A DNA stretch of 64,000 nt from Sphingobacterium sp. LZ7M1 (GCF_024296865.1 NZ_CP101134.1:3038001-3102000); one strand, 5' to 3'; counted from the stretch's first letter, positions 1-9,291 are shown. Numbers and translations are program-made. Notes: generated from the letters alone by a model not told the origin.

Positions 1-113
1 TCATCCTTAACTCCCTTGTTAAAATCATTTCGAACGCTGTTCAAATCCAAGTCTTGAGAACGTATCTCATTGGAAATCAACAGAACAATGGCTAAAATCA
101 TTATTCTCATCAT
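1..113 (-). CDS. Partial secreted protein, N-terminus only
   Basis: An open reading frame starts at the ATG ending at 113 and runs off the left edge of the window, giving 37 residues. The first about 19 residues form a basic start and a hydrophobic stretch (MMRIMILAIVLLISNEIRSQ), typical of a Sec signal peptide with a cleavage site after Ser-Gln or nearby. A second ATG lies directly next to the first. Nothing of the mature domain is visible, so no function can be given. Confidence 0.55.
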   Translation of the reverse strand, partial: MMRIMILAIVLLISNEIRSQDLDLNSVRNDFNKGVKD

Positions 114-301
114 AATTAAAAATGGTTTATCTCCCATTAATTTACAAAAAACACGCCAAGTAGGATAAATTTTAACACTTTCAACTAAATTTTATTAAAC
201 GGAAAACTCATTTTTCCCATATTCAGGAATAAAATTTAACCCAGCGCCAATAATTATTAGTAAATTGTATTGTAAAAATTAAGAACCTAATTAATCAACT
301 T

Positions 302-817
302 ATGGAAAACGATGAAAACAACTTCGGTCAACCGGAAAACATCAACCCGCAAAACAACCCGTATCAAAACTACGATTTGAAAATCGGACCTGTTGCCATT
401 GAATATCTGCGAGAGACTGCGAAATGGACAAAATTCCTATCGATCCTCGGCATGATTGGCATGGCCATTTATTTGGTGGTGGCATTTTTTATGTTCCTAT
501 ATTTTGTTGGAAATAGTTCGACAAGCCGCGAACAGGTTAATGCTTTCGCCATGATACCTTTCCTACTGATGATGATCATAATGATTGCCTTATACTTCGC
601 TCCGATTTTATGGTTATATAAATTCTCCAAGAACTTACAGGAGGCAATCAATTTGCGCAATTCAGATCACCTGACGACAGCATTTAATTTCCTCAAAAAG
701 CATTATAAGTTCATTGGCATCTTGGCCATTATAATGGTAGGACTGTATTTATTGAGTTTCTTTGGTCTGCTGGCTACAGGTATTCTATCGAAAATGGCTG
801 GAGGCGGGGGATTGTAA
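302..817 (+). CDS. DUF5362-like integral membrane protein
   Basis: A 171-residue protein with an Asn/Gln-rich soluble N-terminus (about 1-30), then the segment YLRETAKWTKFLSILG that I associate with the Bacteroidota DUF5362 family, and about three to four membrane helices: near 45-70, 80-107, and 138-162. The stretch between the second and third helices (about 108-135) is amphipathic and charged. The C-terminus ends in a short glycine run. It stands alone, followed by a terminator-like hairpin. The family has no established role; the assignment rests on the recognised motif and topology. Confidence 0.72.
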   Translation: MENDENNFGQPENINPQNNPYQNYDLKIGPVAIEYLRETAKWTKFLSILGMIGMAIYLVVAFFMFLYFVGNSSTSREQVNAFAMIPFLLMMIIMIALYFAPILWLYKFSKNLQEAINLRNSDHLTTAFNFLKKHYKFIGILAIIMVGLYLLSFFGLLATGILSKMAGGGGL

Positions 818-849
818 GTTTAAATAAAGTATACATAGAAAATATGAAG

Positions 850-886
850 AAAGAAGAGGTTCAGTAATTGCTGGACCTCCTTCTTT
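850..886 (+). terminator. Probable terminator after the DUF5362 gene
   Basis: Arms 850-856/880-886 and 858-864/871-877 pair (one G-U, small internal bulge) around the loop at 865-870. The following T-run is short and interrupted, so this is a moderate rather than strong intrinsic terminator. Confidence 0.45.
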
Positions 887-1042
887 GTGCCTCATACTTG
901 GCATTCCGGCAAAGGAACCTATTGACCAGAATAGATAAAATATAACTCTTGATAACAAAAAAAATCTCTTTAAGAACATCTTTAAAAACATTGATTAAAA
1001 TTTACTGTTTTATCTACATAGACTTATGATAAACAATAGATT

Positions 1043-1684
1043 ATGAAGACATACATTTCAATTTTCACAAAAGCAATGGTTCTATTCGGCCTCATTGCAG
1101 CAAGTTCTTGCCAAAAAGAACAGATCCCTAGCCCTGAAGGCGATCAAGCTAAAGAAAACGCTAAGAACACCAAGGCTAAATTACCAGGTGATGTTTCAGG
1201 CACTTTAAAATCGGCTAAAATTTATTTCAACAGCACAACGAAAACTTACACCACGGGTTATGCAGGCGGATTGGATTATAGCACCATGTTCACTCACCCT
1301 ACAAACAAGTACGATTATCCAGATTACTCCCCTTGGAGCCCTGTAACTGGTCCGGTTACGGGTAAATCCAGCTTTATGGATTATCATTCGGATGGGAATA
1401 AATTCGTTGTGGTCTTAGGGACGGTCCCTGGAGGCATGATTTACAAGTATGATGCAAAAAAATACATAGACAGTCTTTCCAAAGGCTATATGCCTAGTGT
1501 GAATGGGTTTATTTCAAGGTCTGGTGGTGGTGCCGGTGGATCAGGAGGCAGTGAGGATTTCTATATCGTCCTTTCGGGACAATATGTAATCGACCATTCC
1601 TCGCCTACTGGGGTAGCCATTGTAGATATCAATACGAAATTACCGGATTCAAAACCGAAACCGCCAATTGAATCGGTTCAATAA
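1043..1684 (+). CDS. Lipoprotein of unknown function
   Basis: 213 residues. The N-terminus has a signal peptide with a lipobox ending in Cys23 (LIAASSC), so the product should be a lipid-anchored envelope protein. A Lys/Glu/Asn-rich linker follows (about 24-50). The mature part contains Tyr/Thr/Gly-rich beta-prone sequence, a glycine-serine run near residues 160-172 and a Pro-rich tail. I do not recognise a family. It ends 17 bases before a strong bidirectional terminator. Confidence 0.7.
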   Translation: MKTYISIFTKAMVLFGLIAASSCQKEQIPSPEGDQAKENAKNTKAKLPGDVSGTLKSAKIYFNSTTKTYTTGYAGGLDYSTMFTHPTNKYDYPDYSPWSPVTGPVTGKSSFMDYHSDGNKFVVVLGTVPGGMIYKYDAKKYIDSLSKGYMPSVNGFISRSGGGAGGSGGSEDFYIVLSGQYVIDHSSPTGVAIVDINTKLPDSKPKPPIESVQ

Positions 1685-1701
1685 AAAGATCTGAAAAAAC
1701 G

Positions 1702-1727
1702 AAAAGCTCATCGAATGATGAGCTTTT
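1702..1727. terminator. Bidirectional terminator, lipoprotein gene / tRNA-Leu
   Basis: A perfect 11-bp stem (1702-1712 with 1717-1727) closes a 4-base loop; the arms end in AAAA/TTTT, so it can act on both strands. It separates the lipoprotein gene from the converging tRNA. Confidence 0.8.
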
Positions 1728-1733
1728 CTGTTG

Positions 1734-1815
1734 TACCCAGGGCCGGGATCGAACCGGCACGAATTGCTTCATTGGTGTTTGAGACCAACGCGTCTACCAA
1801 TTCCGCCACCTGGGC
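1734..1815 (-). tRNA. tRNA-Leu (anticodon CAA)
   Basis: Reading the minus strand, an 82-base cloverleaf is present: acceptor stem GCCCAGG/CCTGGGT (G1-U72 wobble), D-arm with GGTAGACG, anticodon stem TTGGT/ACCAA around loop CTCAAAC (anticodon CAA), a class II variable arm with GAA/TTC pairing, and a T-arm GCCGG-TTCGATC-CCGGC. The discriminator base is A. CCA is not encoded, so it must be added after transcription. It decodes UUG. Confidence 0.96.
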
Positions 1816-1835
1816 TTATTCCCTTTGGAACGATG

Positions 1836-1865
1836 CAAATATAGGTACTCTCGTTTATTTTCCAA
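1836..1865 (-). promoter_or_regulatory. Promoter of tRNA-Leu
   Basis: On the minus strand TTG (1865-1863), a 19-base spacer and TATATTTG (1843-1836) match the Bacteroidota primary-sigma promoter. The -7 element ends 20 bases before the tRNA 5' end, so transcription should start about 14 bases upstream of the mature tRNA. Confidence 0.75.
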
Positions 1866-2132
1866 AAATAAAATTACTCCCACAGCTAAACTAACTGATT
1901 TTTAGTCCATTTATTTTTCAAAAGCCCTCCAAAAACCATCAAATGGTTGCATTAACAATATTTAACATGGATCAAAATAAACCATTCCCCCACTTTTTCA
2001 TCTTACCAATAAGCAAAACGAAAAAGGACAGACACAATCTTGAATCCGTTAACATTCTTTAACTAAACTCGATTTAAACGTTTGCCTCCAGATTTGCTCA
2101 AAGAATAAAAGGACAATAAAAATAGATAGACT
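1866..2132. other. Intergenic region upstream of the DUF4890 gene
   Basis: AT-rich spacer between the tRNA promoter and the DUF4890-like gene. A partial match to a promoter lies at about 2055-2091 (GTTAAC, TTTAAC, then CGTTTG), but it does not fit the TAnnTTTG consensus exactly and could instead be read by an alternative sigma factor. No gene is visible here. Confidence 0.3.
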
Positions 2133-2669
2133 ATGAAAAAGATATTAACATTTGCTGCTTTATTTGCTGGATTAAGCTTTGCAGCTTCTGCTCAGACACA
2201 AGATAGCGTAAAGAAAGATAGATCTGAAGTACGTCAGGAGATGAAACACAGGAAACATGTTCGTGGCGGTGATAGAATGGGTAAAATGACAAATAAAACC
2301 CCTGAAGAGATCGCTAAGATGAAAACAGATCGCTTGGACAAGGAATTGAAGTTTACTGATAAACAAAAACAAGATGTTTATTCGTACAACCTAGACCAAG
2401 CAAAGAAATGGAAGGAAAAACAAGAAACTAGAAAAGCTGATCGCGAGGCTCGCAAGAATGAAATGAAAGCTGAGCGTGATGAGTTCATGAAATTGTTGAC
2501 CCCTGAACAGCAAGAAATATTAAAGAATAAAATGGCTGAAAACCGCAAAGGCAGAATGGACCGTGGCGACAGAACGCAACATCGTCAGATGAAACGTAGG
2601 GATATGGACCGTAAGCCGGTGGAAAAACCAGCGCAAGAGACTACAAGCGTAGAAAGTTCAAATGGATAA
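2133..2669 (+). CDS. DUF4890/Spy-like periplasmic protein
   Basis: 178 residues with a Sec signal peptide (cut after about residue 20, ASAQ). The mature protein is highly charged and helical. It carries two motifs resembling the LTxxQ repeats of Spy/CpxP proteins: KFTDKQKQ around residue 75 and LTPEQQEIL around residue 122. The spacing and the KMKTDRLDKEL lead-in resemble Bacteroidota DUF4890 proteins. Such proteins are thought to be periplasmic stress chaperones or sensors, often near ECF sigma genes, but no sigma or anti-sigma gene is adjacent here. A strong terminator follows. Confidence 0.75.
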   Translation: MKKILTFAALFAGLSFAASAQTQDSVKKDRSEVRQEMKHRKHVRGGDRMGKMTNKTPEEIAKMKTDRLDKELKFTDKQKQDVYSYNLDQAKKWKEKQETRKADREARKNEMKAERDEFMKLLTPEQQEILKNKMAENRKGRMDRGDRTQHRQMKRRDMDRKPVEKPAQETTSVESSNG

Positions 2670-2715
2670 ATAGTGATTAAGGTTTTTTATTAGTTAGTGG
2701 TTATATGTTTAATTG

Positions 2716-2745
2716 ATGAAGGTCCCGTGCTTACGGGACCTTCAT
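2716..2745. terminator. Terminator between the DUF4890 gene and sbcC
   Basis: A perfect 13-bp stem (2716-2728/2733-2745) with a 4-base GCTT loop is followed by ATTTTAT on the plus strand. It lies between two converging genes and may serve both, with a better T-run on the plus strand. Confidence 0.75.
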
Positions 2746-2770
2746 ATTTTATGCTATATCATGAAATTCA

Positions 2771-5700
2771 TCAATTCCATGATGCTTTCACCTTACTTCC
2801 CAATTCCTGATCTTTCTCCACCGAAACAGACCTCGGAATCCGTTCCTTCAATTCGTCGACATGGGAGATTATCCCCACTACCCTATTTTCATGATGTAAA
2901 TATTGCAGGGTATCAAAAACGGTATTGATGCTTTCAGAATCTTGGGTACCGAATCCCTCGTCAATAAAGAAGAAGTTTCTGTCTGATTTATTCAGGGACT
3001 GAATATTTTCAGCCAACGCTAATGCTAAACATAGTGAAGCCTGGAAACTCTGCCCTCCGGATAAGGTCTTCACAGAGCGTCTATAGCCGTTATTGAGATA
3101 GTCGATCACCTCAAACTCATTGTTCTCGTTGATGGTAAGGCTAAGTTGGTTTCTGGTCAACCGATGGAAACGGTCATTTGCCATTTCGCACATCTGCCTT
3201 AAGTGGATGCTGGAAACATAATTCACAAATCCATTTCCTTTAAACAGGTTCTCCAGAACCTTTAAATTTGCAGCTCTAGCATTCAGTTGATCAAACTCTT
3301 CCATTAACTTCTCTTTCTTACCTATCTCTAAAGTCAGGTGAGCTAATTCTTTTTCTAATCCGCCCGTCAATGACAATTGCAGTTCAAGCTCCTCTTTTTT
3401 AAATTCAAATAACTTGCTGCTTGTTTCCAATTCCTCTTCGGAGAAATCTCTATCTTTCAAGAACTCTCTTAACGAGTTGATCTGAGTCTCTAGGACCTCC
3501 AATCTTACGTAGAACTGTTGAATTTCCTTACGCAACTGCTCCACTGGCATTGGCCTCTGAATAATATGCTGCACTTGGGTAATGTCTGCAAACTGATATT
3601 CACGCAATAATTTGGCAAGTTGTTCCTGCCTTACCTTGATCTGCTTGTTGAAATTGCTCAACTGCTCTTTCGCAGCACTATATTGACCAGCGATCTCCGC
3701 CAGTTTTGTCTTGTAAGTATTTAGTTTTTGGTTCAGGGTCAAATAATCACCCTCAATCTGTAAAATCCGTTGGTCAAGGTGCAACTTCAATCTTTTCAAC
3801 TCTTCAAGATCAACTTCAGTGAATTCCTCAAAATTCAATTGCTGAAGCGAGTTCCTACTGTGCAAACTTACCCCCTTCACAACGGCTATCTCAGCTTTGA
3901 TGCTATCCAGTTCCTTCTCAAATTTCTGGATATTCTCCCTGCTCTTTTGCAGATCTAAACGCATCTGCTTGATTTCAGCTTCTAGACCTGAGGTAATCTG
4001 TTCACTTTGCTTAACACGCTCTTTCTGAGCCTCGAAAGCATCTGTGTCTTCTGAGGAATAGCCAGACCATGAGAATGCTGACAGATGCTCATTCAAATTA
4101 CTGGAATGCCCATCATTATCTTTCTGCAACTGTTCTAAACTTGTCCTTTTGGTATAAAGGGAAATACTGGTCCTTGTCAGCTGTTCTTTTAGCTTTTGAA
4201 ACTCAGTCCTTTTTCCATCCAAACTATATTTTTCTTGCGTAATTTTATTCAGCTCTTCCTGCACATGTGTTGCCACCATAGGTTCAGGATGATCTAACGC
4301 CCCACAAAGCGGACAAGGCATACCTGACTGAAGCTCAGTAGCAAATCGACTCAATTTCGCTTGAACCTGCAGATGGGTCTCTTGCTCCCTCAACTTATTC
4401 AGATCGTTTTCAATCAATTTCAGCTCATTCCCTATCATCTGCTCCCAGTTGTCCTCGGTATAACCCAACTTATTGAACTGGCCTTGTTCTACCTCTGCCT
4501 CTTGGGTCAATTGCTCCAACAGTTTATTAGAATTTTTCTGTTGCTGTTCGATGGTATCCTTCTTATGGTACCATTTTTCCATTTCAATCAATTGGGAAGT
4601 ATCGATTTTCTCTGATTTCAAAGCCTCTAGCCTTTCCTCAGCCTCTTCCAACTTCTTGGCAAGATTGACCTCAGCTTCTTTCGTTCTTTCTACAAAAGGA
4701 GTTCCCTTTGTCAATCGCGTTTCCAGTTCCTTTTCCTTCTTATCATTCTCCTTGATCTGGATCAGCCTTTTATAATCTTCGGTTTTAGCCCTGAATACAT
4801 TGAGATTAAGGTAATCATGCTGAACAGAAGCTATTTCCTTCTCAACGACATCGATCTCCCGCACCTGACGTTCTTTAACCACCTGAAAATTCTCGATCTT
4901 ATGGATCAGGGTCTCCCTTTCCACATTTAATGATTGTAGATAATTCAAAGGCTCCTTAAACGCCTGAGAGGTTCTTTCATATCGATTGACCTCAGCTTCC
5001 TGCTGCTGAACCCGCTCCTTTTTGCTATTCAGCTCATTGAACTGAGCCTCTTTTTGATGCAGTTCAATACCTTTATCCCTATATTCCTGCAAGGACTGAA
5101 CCTTTTGTTGCAGCTCTTGATAATCAGTTCTTGTAATCTCAAGCGTCTTTTTAGCCTCCTCGACCTCCAGTTTTTTCTGATTGAGAACCTCCGTTGAAAT
5201 GCTTTCAAATCCTGACAGAGCACCTTTTAGATTTTCGAGCTTCCTATTATTGCCAGCCTGTAGAAAACCAACCTTAGGACCAAGATCAAATTTATTGAGG
5301 TAAAAGATCTCCTTCATCATTTCAGAACGGTCCTTACCCTTCAATTCCAAAAACTCCTTAAACTGACCTTGTGGAATGATGATGGTCCTTCTGAAGTTTG
5401 CATAGGATAAATTGGTTACCAAGGCTCCATCAGCAGATTCCATAGGCACCCATTCTCCAACAATCCATTCATAGGCGGTACGTTCAATCGGGGTGGTGTC
5501 ATCAAAATTCTTTCTTCGTCTCCATTGAGCAACAAATCGGAATTTACGCTTTTCAAAGTTCAGGAACTCAAAGACTATCATCGCTTGATTAGACTTTAGG
5601 TTCATCATATTATAAGCGCGCTTATCCGTCTTATTCAGGCGTTCAGTATCACCATACAGCGCAAAACTGATTGCTTCCAATATGGATGACTTTCCAGAAC

Positions 5701-5812
5701 CAACCTTACCGAAGATTCCAAATAACCCCGCTTCCGTTAATTCTGTAAAATCTATAGATTGTTTTTCTTGATAGGAATATAACCCTTCAATACTTAAAAA
5801 TAATGGCAACAT
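2771..5812 (-). CDS. sbcC: Exonuclease SbcCD, ATPase subunit SbcC
   Basis: 1013-residue SMC/Rad50-type ATPase, the usual length for SbcC. Walker A GKVGSGKSS sits at residues 35-43, a long heptad-rich coiled coil fills the middle, and the zinc-hook CPLCG (Cys500, Cys503) marks its apex. The ABC signature LSGGQ starts at 917 and Walker B FFFIDEGFG has Asp951-Glu952. With SbcD it forms the SbcCD complex that cleaves DNA hairpins and processes blocked double-strand ends in the cytoplasm. It starts two bases after the sbcD stop, so the two are surely co-transcribed. Confidence 0.97.
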   Translation of the reverse strand: MLPLFLSIEGLYSYQEKQSIDFTELTEAGLFGIFGKVGSGKSSILEAISFALYGDTERLNKTDKRAYNMMNLKSNQAMIVFEFLNFEKRKFRFVAQWRRRKNFDDTTPIERTAYEWIVGEWVPMESADGALVTNLSYANFRRTIIIPQGQFKEFLELKGKDRSEMMKEIFYLNKFDLGPKVGFLQAGNNRKLENLKGALSGFESISTEVLNQKKLEVEEAKKTLEITRTDYQELQQKVQSLQEYRDKGIELHQKEAQFNELNSKKERVQQQEAEVNRYERTSQAFKEPLNYLQSLNVERETLIHKIENFQVVKERQVREIDVVEKEIASVQHDYLNLNVFRAKTEDYKRLIQIKENDKKEKELETRLTKGTPFVERTKEAEVNLAKKLEEAEERLEALKSEKIDTSQLIEMEKWYHKKDTIEQQQKNSNKLLEQLTQEAEVEQGQFNKLGYTEDNWEQMIGNELKLIENDLNKLREQETHLQVQAKLSRFATELQSGMPCPLCGALDHPEPMVATHVQEELNKITQEKYSLDGKRTEFQKLKEQLTRTSISLYTKRTSLEQLQKDNDGHSSNLNEHLSAFSWSGYSSEDTDAFEAQKERVKQSEQITSGLEAEIKQMRLDLQKSRENIQKFEKELDSIKAEIAVVKGVSLHSRNSLQQLNFEEFTEVDLEELKRLKLHLDQRILQIEGDYLTLNQKLNTYKTKLAEIAGQYSAAKEQLSNFNKQIKVRQEQLAKLLREYQFADITQVQHIIQRPMPVEQLRKEIQQFYVRLEVLETQINSLREFLKDRDFSEEELETSSKLFEFKKEELELQLSLTGGLEKELAHLTLEIGKKEKLMEEFDQLNARAANLKVLENLFKGNGFVNYVSSIHLRQMCEMANDRFHRLTRNQLSLTINENNEFEVIDYLNNGYRRSVKTLSGGQSFQASLCLALALAENIQSLNKSDRNFFFIDEGFGTQDSESINTVFDTLQYLHHENRVVGIISHVDELKERIPRSVSVEKDQELGSKVKASWN

Positions 5813-5814
5813 AC

Positions 5815-7041
5815 TTAATCTTCTTTTTCTAAGGTATTTGCTGCGACCTCGTTAAATAGGGTCATTAATTCTTCATTGGGCTCCTGTCCATATTTCGATT
5901 TGAAATAATCCTTGAACAGGTCCTTCATATCTTGATCCAGGTTTACACTTGGCCGCCCATTTTGCAACTCCTGTTTTTTAGTCAATACTGGGATGACATG
6001 GATAATGCCATTGTGAGCTTCATGGACACGCTTTAGATCACTCGAACTTAAAAAGTTATCAGACTCCAAGGTTAGCTCTACTAAAACACTGGGATTATCG
6101 TGCAACCATTTAACGGCCTCGTCAATATCATTGAACCTTACTCGCACCAATGGTCGTCCTTTCTCCAGATGCACGGTCCTATACTGGGCAATTCTATTAG
6201 GCTCCAAATCAACGATAATAACCTGTTTAGTTTGTCCACTTTCGGAAAAAGAATAAGCTAATGGACTCCCTGGATAGATCACAGGCGCTGTTCCCTGCCC
6301 AATTTCATGGAATTTATGCAAATGCCCCAAGGCGGTATATTGTATCTGCGAAGGGATGCTGTCAGAATACACCAGATCAGCAAAACCTAGGCGTAACGGT
6401 TTTTCACCTTCAGGCTCCTCCAATACCTCAGCACCTCTTTTCAACATATAAAGATGCGTGGTCAATAAATTAACCCCATAAGTATCACAATATTGATCAG
6501 CAGTATCCTGCCACTTCTTTTTCAATAACTCCTGTAACTGACTTGCCTTATCCGTATCTCCCAAATATTGCTTCAATCGGATCTCATTAGCAAATGCAGT
6601 ACTCAAAATCCGAATGGGATAATAATACTTAGGCAGCTTAATCTCCAAAAAGCCTTCATCTACCCGGATCACATCGAAACTGCCTTCTACGGTAATTGGA
6701 TTGATCTTCAGACTGGGTTGTCCAAAGAAGAATATCCCCAATTCCCTGGCCAATGAATCCGGCGAATCAATACGATCCGGCGAATCATGGTTGCCGGCAA
6801 TGGCAATAACAGGTCTTTTCCCATTCTTGGAAAGACGTTTTAAAGTTCGATAAAGTAATTCGGTTGCTTCTACTGGGGGATTAAAAGTATCATAAAGATC
6901 TCCAGAAACGACAACAAGGTCAACTTCTTCGCGGTCGGCAATCTGACAAATTTCTTCCAAGACTTCTTTCTGCTCTTCGATCCTAGAAAAGAAATCAAGC
7001 TTTTTACCCAGATGCCAATCTGCTGTATGTAATATGCGCAT
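5815..7041 (-). CDS. sbcD: Exonuclease SbcCD, nuclease subunit SbcD
   Basis: 408-residue calcineurin-like metallophosphoesterase. Metal-binding motifs are in the expected order: HTADWHLG (Asp8, His10), GDLYD (Asp48), GNHD (83-86) and GHLHK further on. A C-terminal capping region of about 130 residues follows, as in SbcD/Mre11. It supplies the Mn-dependent nuclease of the SbcCD complex. It is the first gene of the two-gene operon; about 100 bases of AT-rich sequence precede it without a clear promoter. Confidence 0.97.
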   Translation of the reverse strand: MRILHTADWHLGKKLDFFSRIEEQKEVLEEICQIADREEVDLVVVSGDLYDTFNPPVEATELLYRTLKRLSKNGKRPVIAIAGNHDSPDRIDSPDSLARELGIFFFGQPSLKINPITVEGSFDVIRVDEGFLEIKLPKYYYPIRILSTAFANEIRLKQYLGDTDKASQLQELLKKKWQDTADQYCDTYGVNLLTTHLYMLKRGAEVLEEPEGEKPLRLGFADLVYSDSIPSQIQYTALGHLHKFHEIGQGTAPVIYPGSPLAYSFSESGQTKQVIIVDLEPNRIAQYRTVHLEKGRPLVRVRFNDIDEAVKWLHDNPSVLVELTLESDNFLSSSDLKRVHEAHNGIIHVIPVLTKKQELQNGRPSVNLDQDMKDLFKDYFKSKYGQEPNEELMTLFNEVAANTLEKED

Positions 7042-7145
7042 TTACGATAAATCTGTTATGGTGAAAGTTAAAAATACAGATTTTTCTTTTTGTAAAGGGT
7101 TAAGAAATGTGAAAGATTTAGCGTCTTTACCCGCTCTCGATTACC

Positions 7146-7421
7146 TTAACGATCGGAGTGACCAAGGTCTTTTTCGGGATTAACCCTATTGCGAACCAAT
7201 TGCTTAAGTTCTTTGATTTCCGGGAAACGGCTTTCGCGTTTTCTGTCAAAAATTATTTCATCATCCACGAAAACCGTGTAACGACCACTGATCTCGCTAG
7301 GCTCCAAATTTACCGAGTGCAGGTCATCAACAAAAGTGGTCAGAAGCTCCTGAGCCATATAGGCAGCCCGGAGCATCCAACCACATTTGGGACAGTAAGT
7401 TATGCGAACTGTTGCTTTCAA
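7146..7421 (-). CDS. SelT/SelW/SelH-family (Rdx) protein
   Basis: 91 residues with the family hallmark ITYCPKCGW near the N-terminus: Cys10 and Cys13 form a CxxC where selenoprotein W members have CxxU. The rest fits a thioredoxin-like fold, with a GRYTVFVDDEIIFDRK segment typical of the family. Presumably a small cytoplasmic thiol redox protein; the substrate is unknown. It starts 14 bases after the cytochrome stop codon and is probably co-transcribed with it. Confidence 0.85.
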   Translation of the reverse strand: MKATVRITYCPKCGWMLRAAYMAQELLTTFVDDLHSVNLEPSEISGRYTVFVDDEIIFDRKRESRFPEIKELKQLVRNRVNPEKDLGHSDR

Positions 7422-7435
7422 TAGATTAATACAAC

Positions 7436-7831
7436 TTATTGTTTAACAACAGTAAACGCTTCGGTTTTTCCGTTATGACAGGTATTACAGGATATATTGT
7501 AAACCACCCCATCATAGGCATGCTTGAAATGTTTTTTATTGATCTGTTTAGTCATTTTGATCATATGTCTCGCAATATCTTTCTTCGGATTCGCATCTGA
7601 AGCAAAGTCCAAACCTTTCTCACCGTTAGGCTTAGGGGCATGACAATGGTTACACTTCACGCCTAATGCCATATTGAAAGATTTCATGGTGCTATCCAAC
7701 TCTTCATGGCTGATGTTCTTTGGAAGTACTTTTAAATTCTGAGGTCTTTCCTCCTGTCCCCCAATATGAAATGCACTCAAGCCAATGACCAAGGCAAATA
7801 AACTTAACAGTGTGATAGCTTTTCTCTTCAT
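7436..7831 (-). CDS. Diheme c-type cytochrome
   Basis: The ATG ending at 7831 is chosen because it begins a proper signal peptide (MKRKAITLLSLFALVIGLSAF); the frame stays open upstream for another 15 codons. The 131-residue product has two heme c sites, CNHCH (60-64) and CNTCH (115-119). The region between them (NPKKDIARHMIKMTKQIN) resembles the CytoC_RC-like family (photosynthetic reaction-centre cytochrome subunit-like), which is widespread in non-phototrophic Bacteroidota. It should be a periplasmic electron carrier; partners are not evident. First gene of a pair with the SelW-like gene. Confidence 0.85.
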   Translation of the reverse strand: MKRKAITLLSLFALVIGLSAFHIGGQEERPQNLKVLPKNISHEELDSTMKSFNMALGVKCNHCHAPKPNGEKGLDFASDANPKKDIARHMIKMTKQINKKHFKHAYDGVVYNISCNTCHNGKTEAFTVVKQ

Positions 7832-8045
7832 ATCTCTTTGATTTTTAATGGTACAGCAATTTAATAAAAAATACATAGAATTGTAATATAAATGTCATGA
7901 AAAAATATAGAACACTACACAACAAGCACTTATAGCACAGCATTTGGTTTAAAACTTCTTTGTTTTTATCTTGCGAGCCTTGATTTCTAACTGATTCAAG
8001 CCGGCTCGAAGCCTCTCTTCTTGCCAAAAACATGAAACGATAGCT

Positions 8046-8735
8046 ATGTACAAACATTTTTTGCTCTTAACCTGCTTTTTCTTGGCGATGACCTTATCAT
8101 CTTCTGCCCAACTAAAAGCGATTAAATCCAAAACAGGGTATTCCTATTGGGTGAGAACTCCAGAAAACATCGAAAAGAATGAAAAACTGCCCGTTATTGT
8201 CTTTTTGCACGGCCGAAGCCTTTCAGGCCATGACTTAAACCGTGTTAAGCGTTACGGCGTATTAAGGGCAATTGAAAGAGGAAAAGACCTTGAAGCCATT
8301 ATCGTTGCGCCTCAGACCTCCAATGGCTGGGATCCAGACAAAGTTATCGACGTATTGGATGCCGTTCTTAAGGACTATCCAGCTGATGAGCACAGAGTGT
8401 ATGTTTGCGGCATGAGCATGGGTGGCTATGGCACCATGGATGTTGCCGGAAAATACCCAGACCGATTTGCGGCAGCAGTCGCTATCTGTGGCGGCGGAAC
8501 CGTGAGTTACGCCTGCAACCTGACCCAAGTCCCGCTGTGGATTCAACATGGAAGTGCCGACCGCGCTGTCCCGGCTTCTGAATCCAAAAAGATCTACAAT
8601 GCCATCAAAAAATGTAACAAAAACGCCGATGCAACCCTCACCATCATACCAGGTGGAACCCATGGAAGCGTTGAACGATTATTCCATGGAGAAAAGATTT
8701 ACGACTTCATGTTCAAACACAGCAAAGGCTCTTAA
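8046..8735 (+). CDS. Secreted alpha/beta-hydrolase (carboxylesterase-like)
   Basis: 229 residues with a signal peptide (cut near residue 21). The alpha/beta-hydrolase landmarks are intact: oxyanion segment VIVFLHGRS near 50-58, nucleophile elbow GMSMGG (Ser124), Asp172 in GSADRAV and His206 in GGTHG. This looks like the phospholipase/carboxylesterase or secreted peptidase/esterase (COG4099) branch. The substrate cannot be deduced. The next gene follows after 47 bases on the same strand. Confidence 0.85.
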   Translation: MYKHFLLLTCFFLAMTLSSSAQLKAIKSKTGYSYWVRTPENIEKNEKLPVIVFLHGRSLSGHDLNRVKRYGVLRAIERGKDLEAIIVAPQTSNGWDPDKVIDVLDAVLKDYPADEHRVYVCGMSMGGYGTMDVAGKYPDRFAAAVAICGGGTVSYACNLTQVPLWIQHGSADRAVPASESKKIYNAIKKCNKNADATLTIIPGGTHGSVERLFHGEKIYDFMFKHSKGS

Positions 8736-8782
8736 TCAATATTTTGAGATAAAATAAGTTAAGAACAACTTTAACAAAAACT

Positions 8783-9289
8783 ATGCTGATTCATGTCTAC
8801 GATAGTATGCAAAAAGACTATTCCTATGAGCTTACGGAACCTATGGGCAAAAACTTTGACCCAGAATTCCAACCTCAGTTAAGCCCACAGGAAATGCTTG
8901 AATTAGGCGTCTTCAATGGTAAGTACCTCAATGACTGTCGAAATGAATTCCCTAAAGAATGGTTTGAACATGCGAAGCTGTATAAAGGTGAAAGCAATGC
9001 TGGAGACCCTAGCCTAAATTTCTTTAAAATAAAGGCTTCCCAGCCCCTATCAGAATGGCAAAGAAAAGGCTGGATACACCCCCAAGATCCTCGAGGGTGG
9101 TTCCAGTGGTACTGCAGATATTTTATGGGTCGAAGATCTGAAGACGATGAAAGACAGATCAAACGTTGGAAAGCTTTTAAAAGACATATTGCCCAAGTAA
9201 AAGGCAATTGTACATTTGGTGATTTTCAATGTCGTCCAAAGCAGAGACAGGCACTTTTACACTGGGCATATGATAGCATCAATCTTTAA
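8783..9289 (+). CDS. Conserved hypothetical protein
   Basis: 168-residue soluble protein, no signal peptide or membrane helix. It is rich in aromatic and basic residues, with a striking core DPRGWFQWYCRYFMGRR (about 111-127) followed by DDERQIKRWKAFKRH and a C-terminal CRPKQRQALLHWAYD. From memory, similar sequences occur in many bacteria and fungi without assigned function; I cannot verify that here. The density of invariant-looking Trp, Arg and Cys suggests an enzyme or nucleic-acid-binding protein. Confidence 0.75.
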   Translation: MLIHVYDSMQKDYSYELTEPMGKNFDPEFQPQLSPQEMLELGVFNGKYLNDCRNEFPKEWFEHAKLYKGESNAGDPSLNFFKIKASQPLSEWQRKGWIHPQDPRGWFQWYCRYFMGRRSEDDERQIKRWKAFKRHIAQVKGNCTFGDFQCRPKQRQALLHWAYDSINL

Positions 9290-9291
9290 GC

